From Impatiens glandulifera (Eukaryota > Streptophyta > Magnoliopsida > Ericales > Balsaminaceae): a stretch of DNA of 64,000 nt. The notes beneath the pieces were generated by a model. The model did not search any database and had not been told where the DNA came from. It saw only the letters and a program-made list of their open reading frames with translations. Shown one piece after another: positions 26,345-40,100 of the stretch; the stretch's first letter is position 1, and each line of letters starts with the position of its first letter. Where the stretch lies: positions 4,332,340 to 4,396,339 of the forward strand of contig NC_061863.1 in NCBI RefSeq assembly GCF_907164915.1, in the 5' to 3' direction. The position numbers and the translations under genes were made by a program.

Positions 26345-27283
26345 AATTAAATAATAAAAAATGAATTTAATTTTTAGTTTGGTTTTCAAGTTGAACCATC
26401 TCAAAAATTAAATTGAAAACTTTAACTTAATTCAAATTGTTTTAAAATTCGATTCGAAAATAAAATAAAATAAAATTTGTACGAATATTCAGTTCAGACA
26501 AAATATTGAGCACCCCTCCTCAAACCCTAATATTTGTTTTGCCTTGATCTATTTCATCATTTATTTTTATTAATCAAAATGCTAAAATATTATTTATTTA
26601 ATATCTTTCCTCTCATTTTAAAAGGCAAACAAAAGATTTTATCTAAAACTTAAATTAAACCCAAAAAACTTAAGATCAAACAAGCTCTTAATGGTATTTT
26701 ATGATTATTCAAATGCTATTTTAAATTCTTGGTGTTTTTTTTATAGAGAATAGTGAAGTACAAACTGGCAAGGTTTTTATTTTACAATCCAATCTCAACC
26801 CGACGACAATGAGTACTTCTATTTTTATAACTATTTCTGATTCGTTGGGTACTCGATGGGTAACTCATTACCCGATTAAAATATAAAACACAACTTTATT
26901 AAACATAAATAAATTTTAAACTAGTAATATCAAAATTTTAAAAACAAATGAAAAGTATTAATGTATTTATCTAACATATTTATGATATAAATATTAAAAA
27001 TTATACCTTTATTATTATTATTATTATTATTATTAGAGTTGAAGGAGAAACTTAAGAAGGAAATTAAGGAGTAAGGTTGAATAGGAAGAGTTAAGGAGTA
27101 AGGTTGAATAGAACAGTAAAGATAATGAAATATATTTTGTTATTAAAAAATTATATATGAAGAGTCAAATATAATTAATACACTTTTTTTTATTAAAATA
27201 ATGACTTTTACTTTGTAGTTATAAAAAATATATAATTTTTTATTTATTTATTGGTAGACTTATGAAAAGTCACACAAACCTTA

Positions 27284-27323
<40 letters not shown>

Positions 27324-27527
27324 AATATTGTCCGATATGTTATTGAGTTTCTCAATTTAAAATATTCAAATTTAACCATCGGATACTTATAAATATCAAA
27401 TATACAAACTCATTTTTATTTACTCCTCATGCCTTTCTTGTAATTAGTTGTTAACTACTATTTTAATTTTATTTAATATGTTTGTCATTTTTTTAAGTAG
27501 GTTTTTGTTCAAATCAAATTAAACTTA

Positions 27528-28307
27528 TCTATATATATATAATGATTATATATATATATAATAATGCTTAATTTTTAAAGTGTCCGGATTGCCGGGTCGA
27601 GAGCTGTGGTTAATTTGGATACTTGGGTCGGATTGTGGGTTGACCCGCTCATAAACTTAAAACGGTTAAAAATAAAATTAAAAATGCTAGAGGTATGTTT
27701 CGAACTTGCAACATAACAAAACAAGTACAACCCTTTAACCAACTAGGCTACTACTTTATATTTTAAATTTAACACCAAATTTGATGAACGCGGGACGTTT
27801 TAACATTAATATAAGTTCAACTTTTTAACTAACTAATCTATATATATATATATATAATGATGCTTAATTTTTAAAGTGTTCGGATTGCCGGGTCGAGAGT
27901 TGTGGTTAATTTGGATACTTGGGTCGGATTATGGGTTGACCCGCCCATAAACTTAAAACGGTTAAAAATAAAATTAAAAATGCTAGATGTATGTTTCGAA
28001 CTTGCAACCTAACAAAATAAGTACAACCCTTTAACCAACTAGGCTACTAAGACTATATATTTTAAATTCAACATCAAATTTGATGAACGCGGGACGTTTT
28101 AACATTAATATAAGTTCAACTTTGTAACTAATTATAATATATATATATATATATAATGATGCTGAGTAAATAGATACTTGGGTCGGATTGTGGGTTGACC
28201 CACCCATAAACTTAAAACGATTAAAAATAAAATTAAAAATGTTATCCCTAATTTTTTTTACAGTTTTTTATATTATTACTCGTGCAAATGCACGGGTTAA
28301 ATGCTAG
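27528..28307 (+). mobile_element. Short Helitron, same family as the array
   Basis: Starts with TC at 27528 after an A, has two long units (27528 and 27837) and a terminal unit from about 28133, and ends CTAG (28304-28307) followed by T. Before the end is the hairpin CGTGCAAATGCACG at 28281-28294. The terminal unit matches that of the array at 18366-22100, including the AATGATGCTGAGTAAAT junction. The first 5' end has an extra TA-rich partial copy of its own start. The element is 780 bp with no coding capacity. It lies about 680 bp upstream of the EH-domain gene's start codon, so it may overlap promoter sequence. Confidence 0.8.
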
Positions 28308-28986
28308 TTGTAATTAATATTAAGTAATTTGTTAGTGACATTTATAGATTGGATTGTGTTCATACAAAGCTTTATAATTATTAATAAAAATACTATAATT
28401 TAAATGAGAGTTACTAATAATTTTTATTTATAAACTATGATTTAAAAATTATATCTTTTGAAAATGACTATAATTTGGATTATAATTTAATAGCCATTTT
28501 TTTACAAATATATATTACTGTAATCATGATCCAAAATATTCTATAATTGTATTTCAAAAACTAATGTTATATCAAACTAGAAAATATCTTATCCATTATA
28601 CTTTTATGATTTTATTATATATATATATATATTTAGTTTTAAAAACAAAATAAAAACATATTTGTCAATGGATTGTCAACAAAATAAAATTCAATTTTCA
28701 AATAAAAATAATAATTGTCAATTTATTTTTTATTTTTCTTGTTTTTTCTATGGATCGGAGCAGTGATTCTTGAATCTGGTACATATGATGAAATTCTTCA
28801 AAAAATCCCTAATTTCTTCTTCTTTCTTCTCTATCTGATCGATTTCTATGAGTTGATTCATTTCCTTGATTGATCTCATCTTTTAGCTTCTTCCAGACGC
28901 TGCCGATTCATTTACCTAGTTTGCTTTTTATGCAATCGGCGGATTCACATACGAAATTCGTTTAGTACTGATATTGAGCTGAAAAA

Positions 28987-31900
28987 ATGGCAGCAATGGA
29001 TCTATTCGAGGCATACTTTCAAAGAGCCGACCTGGATCGGGATGGAAGGATCAGTGGAAATGAAGCTGTTGCATTCTTTCAGGGATCCGGCTTGTCTAAA
29101 CCAGTTCTTGCTCAGGTTGTTTTCTCGATTTCGATTGTAGAATTTATCAATCTTGGAACTCTGGTTTACACAAGACTAAAATGAATTATTGTTTCTGTTG
29201 AGCTTATCAATTTCTTTTACTTGTTCATTTTGGTACTCGAGAGCATTGGGATTTCATTTCTAGAAGGAAATTGGAAAATGTTATTGACGTGATTTAGCAT
29301 CTTAGTTTGGGTCTTGATTATACTACTATGAATTTATCATTGGTTAATTACACTTCAAAAGACCTTTTCTAGAATGAATGTTTATGTGATAAATTGAAGA
29401 TATTTGTAGATTTGCTTAGTCTTTTCACTTTAGTTCTTCTTCTGAACTTCGGAAATTAGTTTTCTATTGGAAGATCTGTAATTTCGCCAAATTTGATACC
29501 CTGGTTACAGATATGGATGAATGCTGATCAGAGACAGAGCGGTTTCCTTGGTCGTGCTGAATTTTATAATGCTCTCAAGCTTGTTACTGTTGCTCAGAGT
29601 AAACGTGAATTAACTCCAGACATGGTAAAAGCAGCGCTCTATGGCCCTGCTTCGGCTAAGATCCCTCCTCCACAAATCAATCTTGCAGCTCTTGCAGCGC
29701 CTCAACCAAATGCAATGCCTGCAGCGCCTCAACCAAATGCAATGCCTGCAGCGCCTCAACCAAATGCAATGCTTGCAGCACCTGTACCACAGATAGGTGC
29801 TGTTACACGACCAACAACACCAAATCTTGGCTTCAGGGGACAGGCACCCCAAATTACAGGTATGAATCAGCAATATTTTCCTTCGCAAGGGAACCAAACA
29901 ACTAGGCCACCTCTGGTATCTTCTGCTGTCAGTGCCCCCCAACCTTCACAGGTTGGAATTCCTGATTTTCCCAGAGGAGGTAACCCAGCAGCAGTTGGAT
30001 TTCCAAATTCAAATGTTTCTGGTGGATGGTTGGGTGGAAATACCAGTGGAATGCCATCTGGTGTATCTCTGACCCCTGATCTGGGAATGACTAGGCCAAC
30101 TGCTTCAGCTACAGCTAAACCACTGGATTCCCTGTCAGCAGCTCCATTTTCTGCAACCAAGCCTTCACAAGCACGTCCCAGCTCTATGAACATGGCTTTG
30201 GATCCAAGTTTTGGTGGTGACGTGTTTTCTGCTTCCCAATCTTTGTCAAAGAATAACCCTTTGGCACTTGTGCCTTCTATGAGCAGTGCATCTGCCCCAG
30301 TTAACCCCTTACCTGTAGCCAACGTATCACAGTCATCATCTAAGGCAGACCCATTTCAGTCTTTACAAAGTGGTTTTTCCCGGCCATTAACAGGGGGACT
30401 GCAGCAAGTCCAATCAATACCTAAACAAATCCAACCGGTTCCATCTCAAAACTTCACCTCTCACCCACCATCTGCAGTACCTACTGGGCCTGGAAACTCT
30501 GCTTTGAATCAACCGCAGATTCAGTGGCCGAAAATGACATCAGCTGGTGTCCAGAAGTACATGAAGGTGTTTGTTGAAGTAGACACAGACAGAGATGGTA
30601 AAATTACTGGTGAGCAGGCCCGCAGCCTGTTCCTCAGTTGGAGACTTCCAAGAGGTACATTCTTCTGTCCTTTGTTGCGTGGCTAGTTTAAGGTTGTCCC
30701 ACTATTTTGTATTTTAACTATGTCAAGCATGGAAAAGTAGTGCTGCTATTTCATTTCTGTTTGTGTTTTGGCTAACAAGATGTCATATAATGCAATATAT
30801 GTATATAGAGATGAGAACATTGATGGACGATTTACTAATAGAAAATTTAATTTCCCTTGAGTTTTCCATAAACTGTTTTACCAGGTATCAGTATTTCCTA
30901 GATTTTCTAGTTATCAAATATATAAAAAATTATTATTCTTTGTATAATTTTATAAGTTTTCGAAAAGAAAATTAGTTAAAACTGCTGTAAGCGCAAAATC
31001 ACGTCCACAGTAAAAATTTCCCGTATAACTTTTTATAGAGAATTGGAAAACAATATCTATCCATGTTGAAAAACACTTACGTATGTGTTCTGTATAGACA
31101 TGGGCTGCTTAACAAACACTGAAAACAATAGTCTGCAAGTATACAATGTTTTGGGTTGCTATCACAGCATTGTGTTTTTCTTATCAACCAGTCTTCTGAT
31201 CTTACCCATTTTAACTTTTGTTGGAAAGTACAGATATGGGGTCAATGGATTTCCTTATCTTATTTTTGTAGATTGAAATAGAACTTGTGTGATGAAGGTG
31301 TATAATTCTTATATCCTCTTTGTGTCAATCCTGTTTGCATTTACTTGCTTTATTGCTACTAACGGAATGCCCAATAATAAATATGACTTTGATGAAAAGG
31401 AGAAGGCCTAGAATAGTTTCCCAAAATACAAATTAGATTCAGGTAAGGATTACCATTTGGTTACTGATGAATGTTATCACCTTTGGCTTATCCAGAGATC
31501 TTGAGGCAGGTCTGGGATTTGTCAGATCAAGACAATGATAGTATGCTTTCTTTGAGGGAATTTTGTATAGCCCTCTATCTATTGGAGCGCTTCAGAGAAG
31601 GCCGGCCGCTTCCACCAACACTTCCAAGCAATGTATTGCTTGATGAGACTCTTTTATCGCTTACAGGCCAGCCTACTGCTTATGGAGGTTCATCCTGGGG
31701 TGCAACTGCTGGTATCCTCTACTCATACTCAAATAGTTTGGACCTTCACCTTCTAGACATGATACTGATCAATTTGTGATTCTTGTCTTAGGTTTTAGGC
31801 CACAACAAGGGATACCTGGTTCTCAGCCAATGGCACCAGCTGCTGGTCCTAGACCTCCAATTCCTGCAACTGTACCCCACAATGATCGAAATATTCAATT

Positions 31901-34900
31901 TAATCAAGAAAAGTCATTGATTGCCAATTCTAATATGGAACAAAGGAGTAACGGGGAACCAAATTCTGCAGATCCTATGTTTCAGGAGATGGCAGAGCCA
32001 GTGAAAAAGGTACTAATTTACGTTGCTCATTGTCTGAGATATTGTGATTTTTCATAATCTGATGGCTGGCCTATCCTAGAATAACTGACTTTTTATGGGG
32101 ATGAAAGAGTATTGTTTCTAAAAACTCTTTTTTTTTGGGCAGATTGAAGACAAGGATAAACTTATTCTGGACTCAAAAGAGAAGCTTGAATTCTACAGAA
32201 CAAAAATGCAGGACCTGGTGATTAGTTACCTTCCTAGTATCAATATATGATTGCGTATAATTATATTGAACTGTTCCACGACATGATTGTGCAGTGTCAT
32301 GGAGTTTTGATGTATCATGTTTTCCGATTATTTCTTTTTGGCATATTTTCCAGGTTTTGTATAAAAGTCGGTGTGATAACAGACTTAATGAGATCACAGA
32401 AAGGGCAATTGCAGATAAGCGTGAGGTACTTTTGTGGATTCCTAGCTTCATAGTGCTTAGATTTGATATGTTGATAATGCTACTTGCAAAAGTGTGTTAT
32501 GCCTGCTTTTAGCTGTGGAAAAGGTCCATGATGCTATATTTTTCATATTTCAGTCTGAATTACTTGGGAAGAAGTATGAAGAAAAATACAAGCAGGTTGC
32601 AGAAGGTGCCTCAAAATTGACTATAGAAGAGGCTACTTTCCGTGATATTCAGGTGAAGAACTTTATTTGTAATTTTTTCTAGGGCTTATCGCGGATCGAT
32701 TATTTGGCTTAATATTAATCTAGCCCTAGTAGACCGGTTTACACTCAATTATATTATGCAAATCAAACGTATTTGTCAATTTTTTGGATATCCGACCCTA
32801 CGCATTGAGAAATTCACCACCCAATTGGTTGCGAACTAACTTCAAAACAATTAATTAACGAATTCAAGTTCAAAACACCAACAAAATAACAATTTCAAAT
32901 AAGTTTTCCAATTGATCAAACTTTGTTTGTTACAAAGATGCCTACAAAATCAAGTCTATCTGCAGTAGCAAATAGTAATAGTTAATAATTGTTTAAAATG
33001 AAGTTGAATATAGTAGATAGACAACAACTGAAAGACACAATAAATCTTCCAATTGAACAAAGGCAATTGAAGTGCTGAACAGCAGCCAACCACAACTTAG
33101 GAACAATACGAAGCCTAAATTGCCTTATTTATGGGCAATTGAGCATATGCTTATTTCATATTTTAAACAAACAAAAAAATAAGTCAATATTTACCAAGTT
33201 AGATGTTAACGAGTGTTAGCTAAAATCATAAATGAACAAATGTTACCTACTTTCAAGTTGGTTTATATGTGCAAAATTTCTTCTTGGATCTCAACATTAT
33301 ATATTTCAAATGCCACCAACTTTGAGTACAAACTAGGGGGTGATTGCAGATCTTTTTGTTTCGGTTATTTGGCTTGACCCTATATAATAGATTGATTTAT
33401 ACTCTAGCAAGATCATGTATCCGGCGTATCAAATGTTTTTTTTTTGGTTTGGATAGGGGCGGGTTGGGCTACTCGTTCATCCCTAGTTTATTTTTTTATG
33501 ACTAGAGATCAATTCAATCTTTCATGTGCACATCTAAAAAAACATTAATTTTCCTTATGTTGAACTTCCTTATCATATTGATATATGTAGGAGAGAAAGA
33601 CTGAACTAAGTCAGGCAATTATTAAAGTTGAACAAGGTGGTAGTGTAGATGGGCTTCTTCAGGTAATCCTTAAGAAGTTAATTGTTGAGCCTTTTTGCAT
33701 CATTTTGAATAAAGCTTTGTCTTTTCTAACAACTATGGGAGGGTGAATACAGGTTCGTGCTGATCGCATACAATCAGAACTTGAGGAGCTTGTGAAGGCT
33801 TTAACTGAACGATGCAAAAAACATGGAATAGATGTGAAATCATCGGCAGTTATTGAACTTCCTACTGGTAGATTCTCCACTTAACATGTCATTTGTGATT
33901 ATATCACCTCAACCAACAACTAAAAAACTGTCAAAGAAAACCAATGTAAATTAAAAAATGGAGAAGGAAAAGGACCTAGGGGTTTGTATCCATATCATAT
34001 TAGGTTCATTTCAGCTGCAACATATTTTCTTTAAAGTGCATTCTACTTGTCATATGAAGAACTGTTTTCTATGTTTATATCTACCCTTCATGAAAAATTA
34101 TGTTGATTTGTTTGTGTTTAGCTGTTGCCTTACTTATTCCATTCTCCAATTATTTTCCATGTTCTTCAGTAGATATAACAAGGATTGATTCATCATTCAT
34201 ATTTTGTTTCATATGTGGTAGATCGTGTCATGTGATTCATGTTCGCTATACCTTTTTGTTTAGGCTGGCAACCTGGGATTCCTGAGGTAGCAGCTGTTTG
34301 GGATGAAGATTGGGATAAGTTTGAAGATGAAGGTCAGCTTCCTAACTTATTCACATACTTATGCCCTTTTACTTTCTTATATTTACTTCTGCTCAAGCAT
34401 CAATACTTCGGAGAAGCCTATTTGGAAACTTGTATTTTGTCGCGAACGTTGTCACATTGACAATCCCATTGGAAAAATGCTAAGTTAAAAATGAAAGTTT
34501 TTCTTTTCCTGGTTTGGTATAAGATTTTTTTTGTAATTTTTGTTGCTTCATTTGGTATACAAGTTATTTTTTATAGTGTAATATTTTGTTCAGTTTGGTA
34601 TGCAATTTGTTTTCTGGATCATGATTAGATTATTTTATGGATCAAGATCCAAATTATTTTATAGATCATTTTTGGCAAACATAACAAAGGTAGAATTTTC
34701 GAGATCATGGTCAACTTGAATAAAATGTATACCAGAACAGGGGTTTATATGTATCCTGACAAACTTTGTTGCAGGATTTTTGCATGATGTTTCTGTACCA
34801 ACCAAAGAAAGTTCGGCTTCTTTAGAAAAAGAAAATTATTCTCCAAATGGAAGTTTGTCTTCTGAGTCATTGTCACGTGTAGACGGTGCTTCAGATAAAC

Positions 34901-36417
34901 ATTTTGTCAAAGGTGATAATTCGATTCAGGGTGAATCTGCCTATGCTCATAGTGACAATGAATCAGGGAAAAGTCCATCTGGGAGTCCAATCGGGCAAAC
35001 AGCATTCGACAGTCCATATCGGGACTATTCTGATGATCATTTCAAAAAGAGCCCCGATGCAGATAGAGAAGCCCATAGGTAGAACGAGTAGTAGTTTTTG
35101 TTCTTTCATTTTAATACTGAATTATTGCCCCTGTCCTTTTCTCCTTTAGTAATATACTCTTTTCTTGCTGTCTCTTAGTGGAGGAGGCTTCGATGAGCAA
35201 ATGTGGGGTAGTTTCGACAATAATGATGATATTGATTCAGTGTGGGGCTTCAACACGGATAACACTAAGGTAAATTATTCCTAATCTATCTTCAAATGTG
35301 TTGATGATTCTCATTGCTTATATGAATTTTTATGTGTTCTAGTTTTGGTCCTCTAGTCCTGATTACATCAACTTAAGGTTTAAGTGAGAATCGAACTCGT
35401 TTAGTGTTGACATCTGATATGAGAGTGGTAGCGGTTAATCCTGTTTAATAAGAAGTTGATTATAGATATTACTATAAATAAGACACGAAGATGCCAAAGA
35501 TAGGTGTGATGTTTAGTTGAAATTCTATCTTCTCGGTAAGTTACAAGTTCTTAGGGTGTGATTGATAAAACTGAAAATTAAGTGTTGAATATTGAATATT
35601 ATATGACAAATTAAATAAGTGTACGAGAAATAAATGTTTAAATAAACCTAATGAAAATAACGGAATTTAAGTATTTGGTATGGAAGTTGATTTGATAAAA
35701 TGTGAAATTAGTGTCGGAAAAAGTATTTAAAGATTGTTTTACCCTTATAATGATGTAATTTAATTAATATTCAAAGGTTAAAGTTGTTTTTCGTATGCTC
35801 ATTCCACGTTCAGACGAAATTGTGTTTACGTATGAAGCAGGTAAATGAACTTGGTTGGTAGAAACATGAAATTGAGTTTTCTCGCAATCTCTCTGTTTTT
35901 CTTACAGGGATCGGGTTTCGGAAACCACGGAGAGAAACAGTTTGATTCTAGTCCAAAAGGAGGATCATCCTCTCCACATACAGAAAACGCTTTTCGCAAC
36001 AAAAGCTTATTCAACTTTGAGGATTCTGTTCCGAATTCTCCACTCTCTCGTGCTGGTAACTCTCCATCGAGATTCAGTGTTGGATCAACCGACCATTTCT
36101 TCGACAACAACAGATTTGACTCGTTTAATGATCATGGATTTTCTTCATCTTCAAGGCCTGAGACTTTGTCTAGATTCGATTCAGTCAATAGTTCTCATGG
36201 GAATTTCGATATTGGTCAAGATTCTCGGTCAGGCTTTGATCATAATCAAGGAACTCTTTCAAGGTTCGATTCTATCAATAGTACTAAAGGGTATGATCAC
36301 AGTCGGGGGTTTTCATTTGATGATTCGGATCCGTTTGGTTCTAGTGGCCCGTTTAAGGTATCGTCGGAGAATGAAACTCCTAAGAAGAGTAGGTCCGACA
36401 ATTGGAATGCTTTTTGA
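28987..36417 (+). CDS. EH-domain protein, AtEH1/Pan1-like
   Basis: Thirteen exons: 28987-29115, 29511-30654, 31496-31711, 31792-32009, 32143-32217, 32354-32425, 32554-32652, 33591-33662, 33753-33867, 34264-34332, 34775-35078, 35179-35269, 35908-36417. They join in frame to 1037 residues; I recall about 1019 for Arabidopsis EH1. The first EH domain (residues about 5-95) has the EF-hand loop DLDRDGRISGNE, and the second (about 388-480) has DTDRDGKITGEQ and DQDNDSMLSLRE. Between them is a Pro/Gln/Ser-rich linker. A coiled coil follows (about 570-705, exons 5-9), then an acidic WDEDWDKFEDEG motif and a Ser/Asp/Phe-rich tail with DPF and repeated SRFDS motifs. In Arabidopsis these proteins belong to the TPLATE complex and act in clathrin-mediated endocytosis and actin-linked autophagy at the plasma membrane. 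No damage was found. Confidence 0.94.
29694..29774 (+). repeat. 27-bp coding minisatellite in EH1 linker
   Basis: Three head-to-tail copies of a 27 bp unit encode repeated AAPQPNAMP in the linker between the two EH domains. The first two units are identical and the third has two changes. Frame is preserved at any copy number. Confidence 0.9.
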
Positions 36418-36797
36418 AAATCGTTTTTTTTTTCTGTACACTGTTGTTTGTTATATCATGAAGAGAATGACATGTTGCAAAAGACTTCTTTTTTATATTT
36501 TTTTTATCACTTTGTAATTTCTGTTATGAGTGAATTTGTATTTTTTTTTTTTTGTTCTTATATGTTTATTTTTAACTATAAAAATTTGGTGTGATTGGTT
36601 TATCATTCTTCTTTCAGACAGATGAAAACAACATTATTGGGATTGAATATATTCTCAACATTTTAAAATGTTGTTATTGGCTTCGTTTGAAAACATTATT
36701 TTTTTTTTCACTTTTTATATATTTTCTTGTCACATTTGAAAAACATTATTTATATTAATCTGACACATATTTATAAACTAATTGTCATATTTGTTTA

Positions 36798-36856
36798 TGT
36801 TGAATTTGAGTTGATGGGTAAGGTCCAATCAAATAAGGTGTTCAGGCTTAAGTTAG

Positions 36857-36925
<69 letters not shown>

Positions 36926-37125
36926 TGACATATACAAAGAACGAGGTTTAACTGAAATGTTTAATTGTGATAGTTGAATCGAGTTTGTAACAGAGCTTGA
37001 CGGAGTCGGAGATGTAGACCATCTTTTTTGGGTCGAACTCCGATATTAAATCTTGTGTTATTTTATTGGTTTCTTGATGTTATATTTCTTAATTCTTTGA
37101 TTGATTAGAAGAGAAATTCTCTACA
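36798..37125 (+). repeat. 5' LTR of the copia element
   Basis: Begins TGTTGAATTTGAGTTGATGG and ends CTCTACA. It aligns along its length with 41387-41708. It contains a TA microsatellite at about 36859-36922 that is much longer than the corresponding run in the 3' LTR. Confidence 0.9.
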
Positions 37126-37126
37126 G

Positions 37127-37138
37127 TGGTATCAGAGC
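37127..37138 (+). other. Primer-binding site (initiator tRNA-Met)
   Basis: TGGTATCAGAGC, the standard plant copia primer-binding sequence complementary to the 3' end of initiator methionine tRNA, one base after the 5' LTR. Confidence 0.92.
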
Positions 37139-37185
37139 TCGGGTTGGGCAAGATTAAAATCAATCTTGAAGAATTTTGAGGAATT

Positions 37186-40100
37186 TTGGAAAGGTCGTTA
37201 ATGTTGGCTAGTGATACGGATAAGGAAGATTCTGACTCAGGCGCAGAAAGAGACAAAGTGGACAAAGTTCAATATTATACAAGAAAGAAATCAACACAGA
37301 AAACGGCACCTTGGAAATTCCAGTGGCAGTCCATCTCAAGCATGAAGACTGACATTGACAAGTTCGATGGCAATGGAGATTTTCGCATTTGGCAGCGAAA
37401 AATCAGGGCTCTCTTGGCATAGCAGCATCTTTTGTGAATTCTAGAAGAACCAGTCTCGTGGCCACTAGAGATGAGTAAAGATCAAAAGATCGAGATGACA
37501 GAGACAGCGATTGGCACGATCATTTTTCATCTCTCAGATTCTGTAATCCGGTTCATAGACAATGAGAAGACTCCGGCATCGATGTGGAGGCGCATAGACG
37601 AGCTGTTCCAATCCAAATCTTTGATCAACAAGATTTACTTGAAGGAAAGGTTGTTCAGTTACAAGATGATGTCAGAAAAAACTCTTACTCAGAATCTTGA
37701 TGAGTTCTTGAAACTCAATATCGAGTTGGCAAACTCAGGCGAGAACGAAGCAATGAGCAATGAACATTAAGCAATAATCACCCTTAACTCTCTTCCCGAA
37801 TTCTACAAAAAAGTCCGTAATGCGATCAAATATGGACGATCAAGTATCACTTTTAAAGAGGTGATTTCGACATTAAAGTCGAGAGAGTTGGAATTAAGAA
37901 CAGAAAAGAAAGCAAGTTCGAATGGTGAGAATTACATGGCCAAAGGGAAAAACTTTTCAAAGGGCAACATCGCACCAATAACAAATCGAAAGACAAGAAA
38001 AGCAAAACATCACAATCAGAATCTACGAAAACAAGAAAATGTTATGATTGTGGAACTGTTGGTCATCTTCGAAACCATTGCTATAGTTGGCTAAAATATA
38101 ACAAGAAAAAACAAGTGGAGACTAAAGAATCTGCGAATTATGGTGATGGCTATGATAGTGGAGAGGTCTTAATGGCGTCAATGGAAGATGCTAGAAGGGA
38201 CTGGGTTCTTGATTCCGGTTGTACTTTCCACATGACGTACAAAAAAAGATTGGATCTATAATTTTCAGAAACTGAGTGGTTGCAAGGTGCTGATGAGAAA
38301 TAACAATACATGTCAAGTAGAAGGTATTGGAGATGTCAGCATAAAAATGTTCGATGGTGTTGTAAAGATTTTGAAACAAGTCAGGTTCGTGCTTCAGTTG
38401 TCATGAAATATCGTCTCTCTCGGTATTCTTGATGACTTGGGATACACAAATTAGATAATGTCGGGGAAGATGAAGATAATGAAGGAAAACAGGTTAATGA
38501 TGCAAGGTATCAAGCAAGAAAGTTTATATCACCTGATTGGTGAAACTGTGTCGAGATAGTCTGCACTTGTAGTTTCAGATGAAGACAAGAAGGCCACGAT
38601 TTGGCATCGGAGGCTCGGTCACATCATTGAAAAAAGTTTGCGGATTCTCAGCGACAAGAATATATTAGGCTCAGATAGAGTCAAGTGTCTAAACTTTTGC
38701 GAGCATTGCGTGTTAGGCAAGCAGCATCGACAGAAATTTAAGACCAGGGTTCACAAATCCAATGACATGTTGGAGTATGTCCATTCAGACTTGTGGGGTC
38801 CTGAGAAAACATCAACACATGGAGGTAACTCGTACTTTTTGTCAATCGTAGATGATTATTCTCGTAAAGTATGAGTTTATCTTCTGAAACACAAAAGTGA
38901 TACATTTGAGAAGTTCAAAACATATTTGGTGAAAGTTAAAAACCCTGAGAACAGATAATGGGTTAAAGTTTTGCAACGAAGTATTTGATAGTCATTGTCG
39001 TGAGCTAGGGGTTCAAAGACATAAAACAGTTTGATCCACACCCCCAACAAAACGGAGTTATTGAGCGAATGAATCGAACTTTGATAGATAAGTCTCAATA
39101 GATGCTTTTCGGGGCAGGTTTGTCCAAGTCCTTCTGGGGTGAAGGTGTAATGACAGCAGCATATTTGGTGAATCGATGTCCATCGACAACAATTGAGTTC
39201 AAAACTCTTGAAGAAATGTGGATTGGTAAGCCTCCAGATCTGTCTCATCTTAGACCATTTGAATGCATAGTCTTTGCTCATCAAAAAGTGAAATGTGTGT
39301 TCTCTGGGTATCCTCGAGGAGTGAAAGGTTATAGGCTGTGGTTAAGACTGTCGGGTGGTTTTAAAACCATAAATAGCAGAGACGTAGTATTCAATGAAGA
39401 GGAGTTTGTATGTTTCTCTCAAAATTAATCTAGAACTAATCATGGTGAATCGGGTATAAGCGAGCAGTGGACTGGTCAAATGGAGAGTAATACAGGGGAT
39501 CATGGTCAGGTGAAGCCATTGGTTTCAGATCAAGACATTGAAATGGTTGTTGATAATCAGGTTGAGTTTACTAATGTTGAACATGTTGTGGCACAAGACG
39601 AGGAAGTTACAGCTCAGTTGGAAGCTAGTTATCAACTCGCAAGGGACAGGGAAAATAGGCAACCAAAACCCATCCAGAGGTATGAGTTCTCAGCTTATAC
39701 CGATATGTTGGCATATGTGTTTATGACAGCAGTTGAGTTGGACAAAACTGAGCCAGAAGATTTCAAAAAGACTTTGAGTTCTAGTGATAGATCCAGTGGA
39801 TGGAAGCTATGAAGAAAAGAAATGAATTCTCTTTATAAGAATTCAACTTGGGAGATTGTTCCGAGGCCTGTCAAACAATCTGTGATCAAGTGCAAGTGGA
39901 TATATAAGATCAAGGAAGGTAGGGGTCAAGTACAAAGAAAGATTAGTTGTTAAAGGATTCTCTCAAATGTAAGGAGTGGACTATAATGAGATCTTCTCAC
40001 CAGTTGTTAAGTACAAAACCATTTGGATAATGCTCTCGTTGGTAACTCAGTTCGATCTTGAGTTAGTACAGATGGATGTTAAGACTGCGTTTCTTCATGG

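Larger units (their letters stand above)
24112..27527. other. Gene-free AT-rich region
   Basis: Downstream of the TANGO2-like gene. Apart from the LTR-like segment at 25304-25834 and TA microsatellites (25838-25928, about 26310-26341, about 27288-27318) it shows only A/T-rich sequence and an ATT trinucleotide run near 27009-27034. The open frame at 25588-25773 lies inside the LTR-like segment and has no recognisable domain. Confidence 0.6.

Noticed and set aside
35345..35440. GAGTTCGATTCTC (minus strand) as a SINE B box in an EH1 intron
   Set aside because: No A box at the right distance was found, so it is not supported as a feature.
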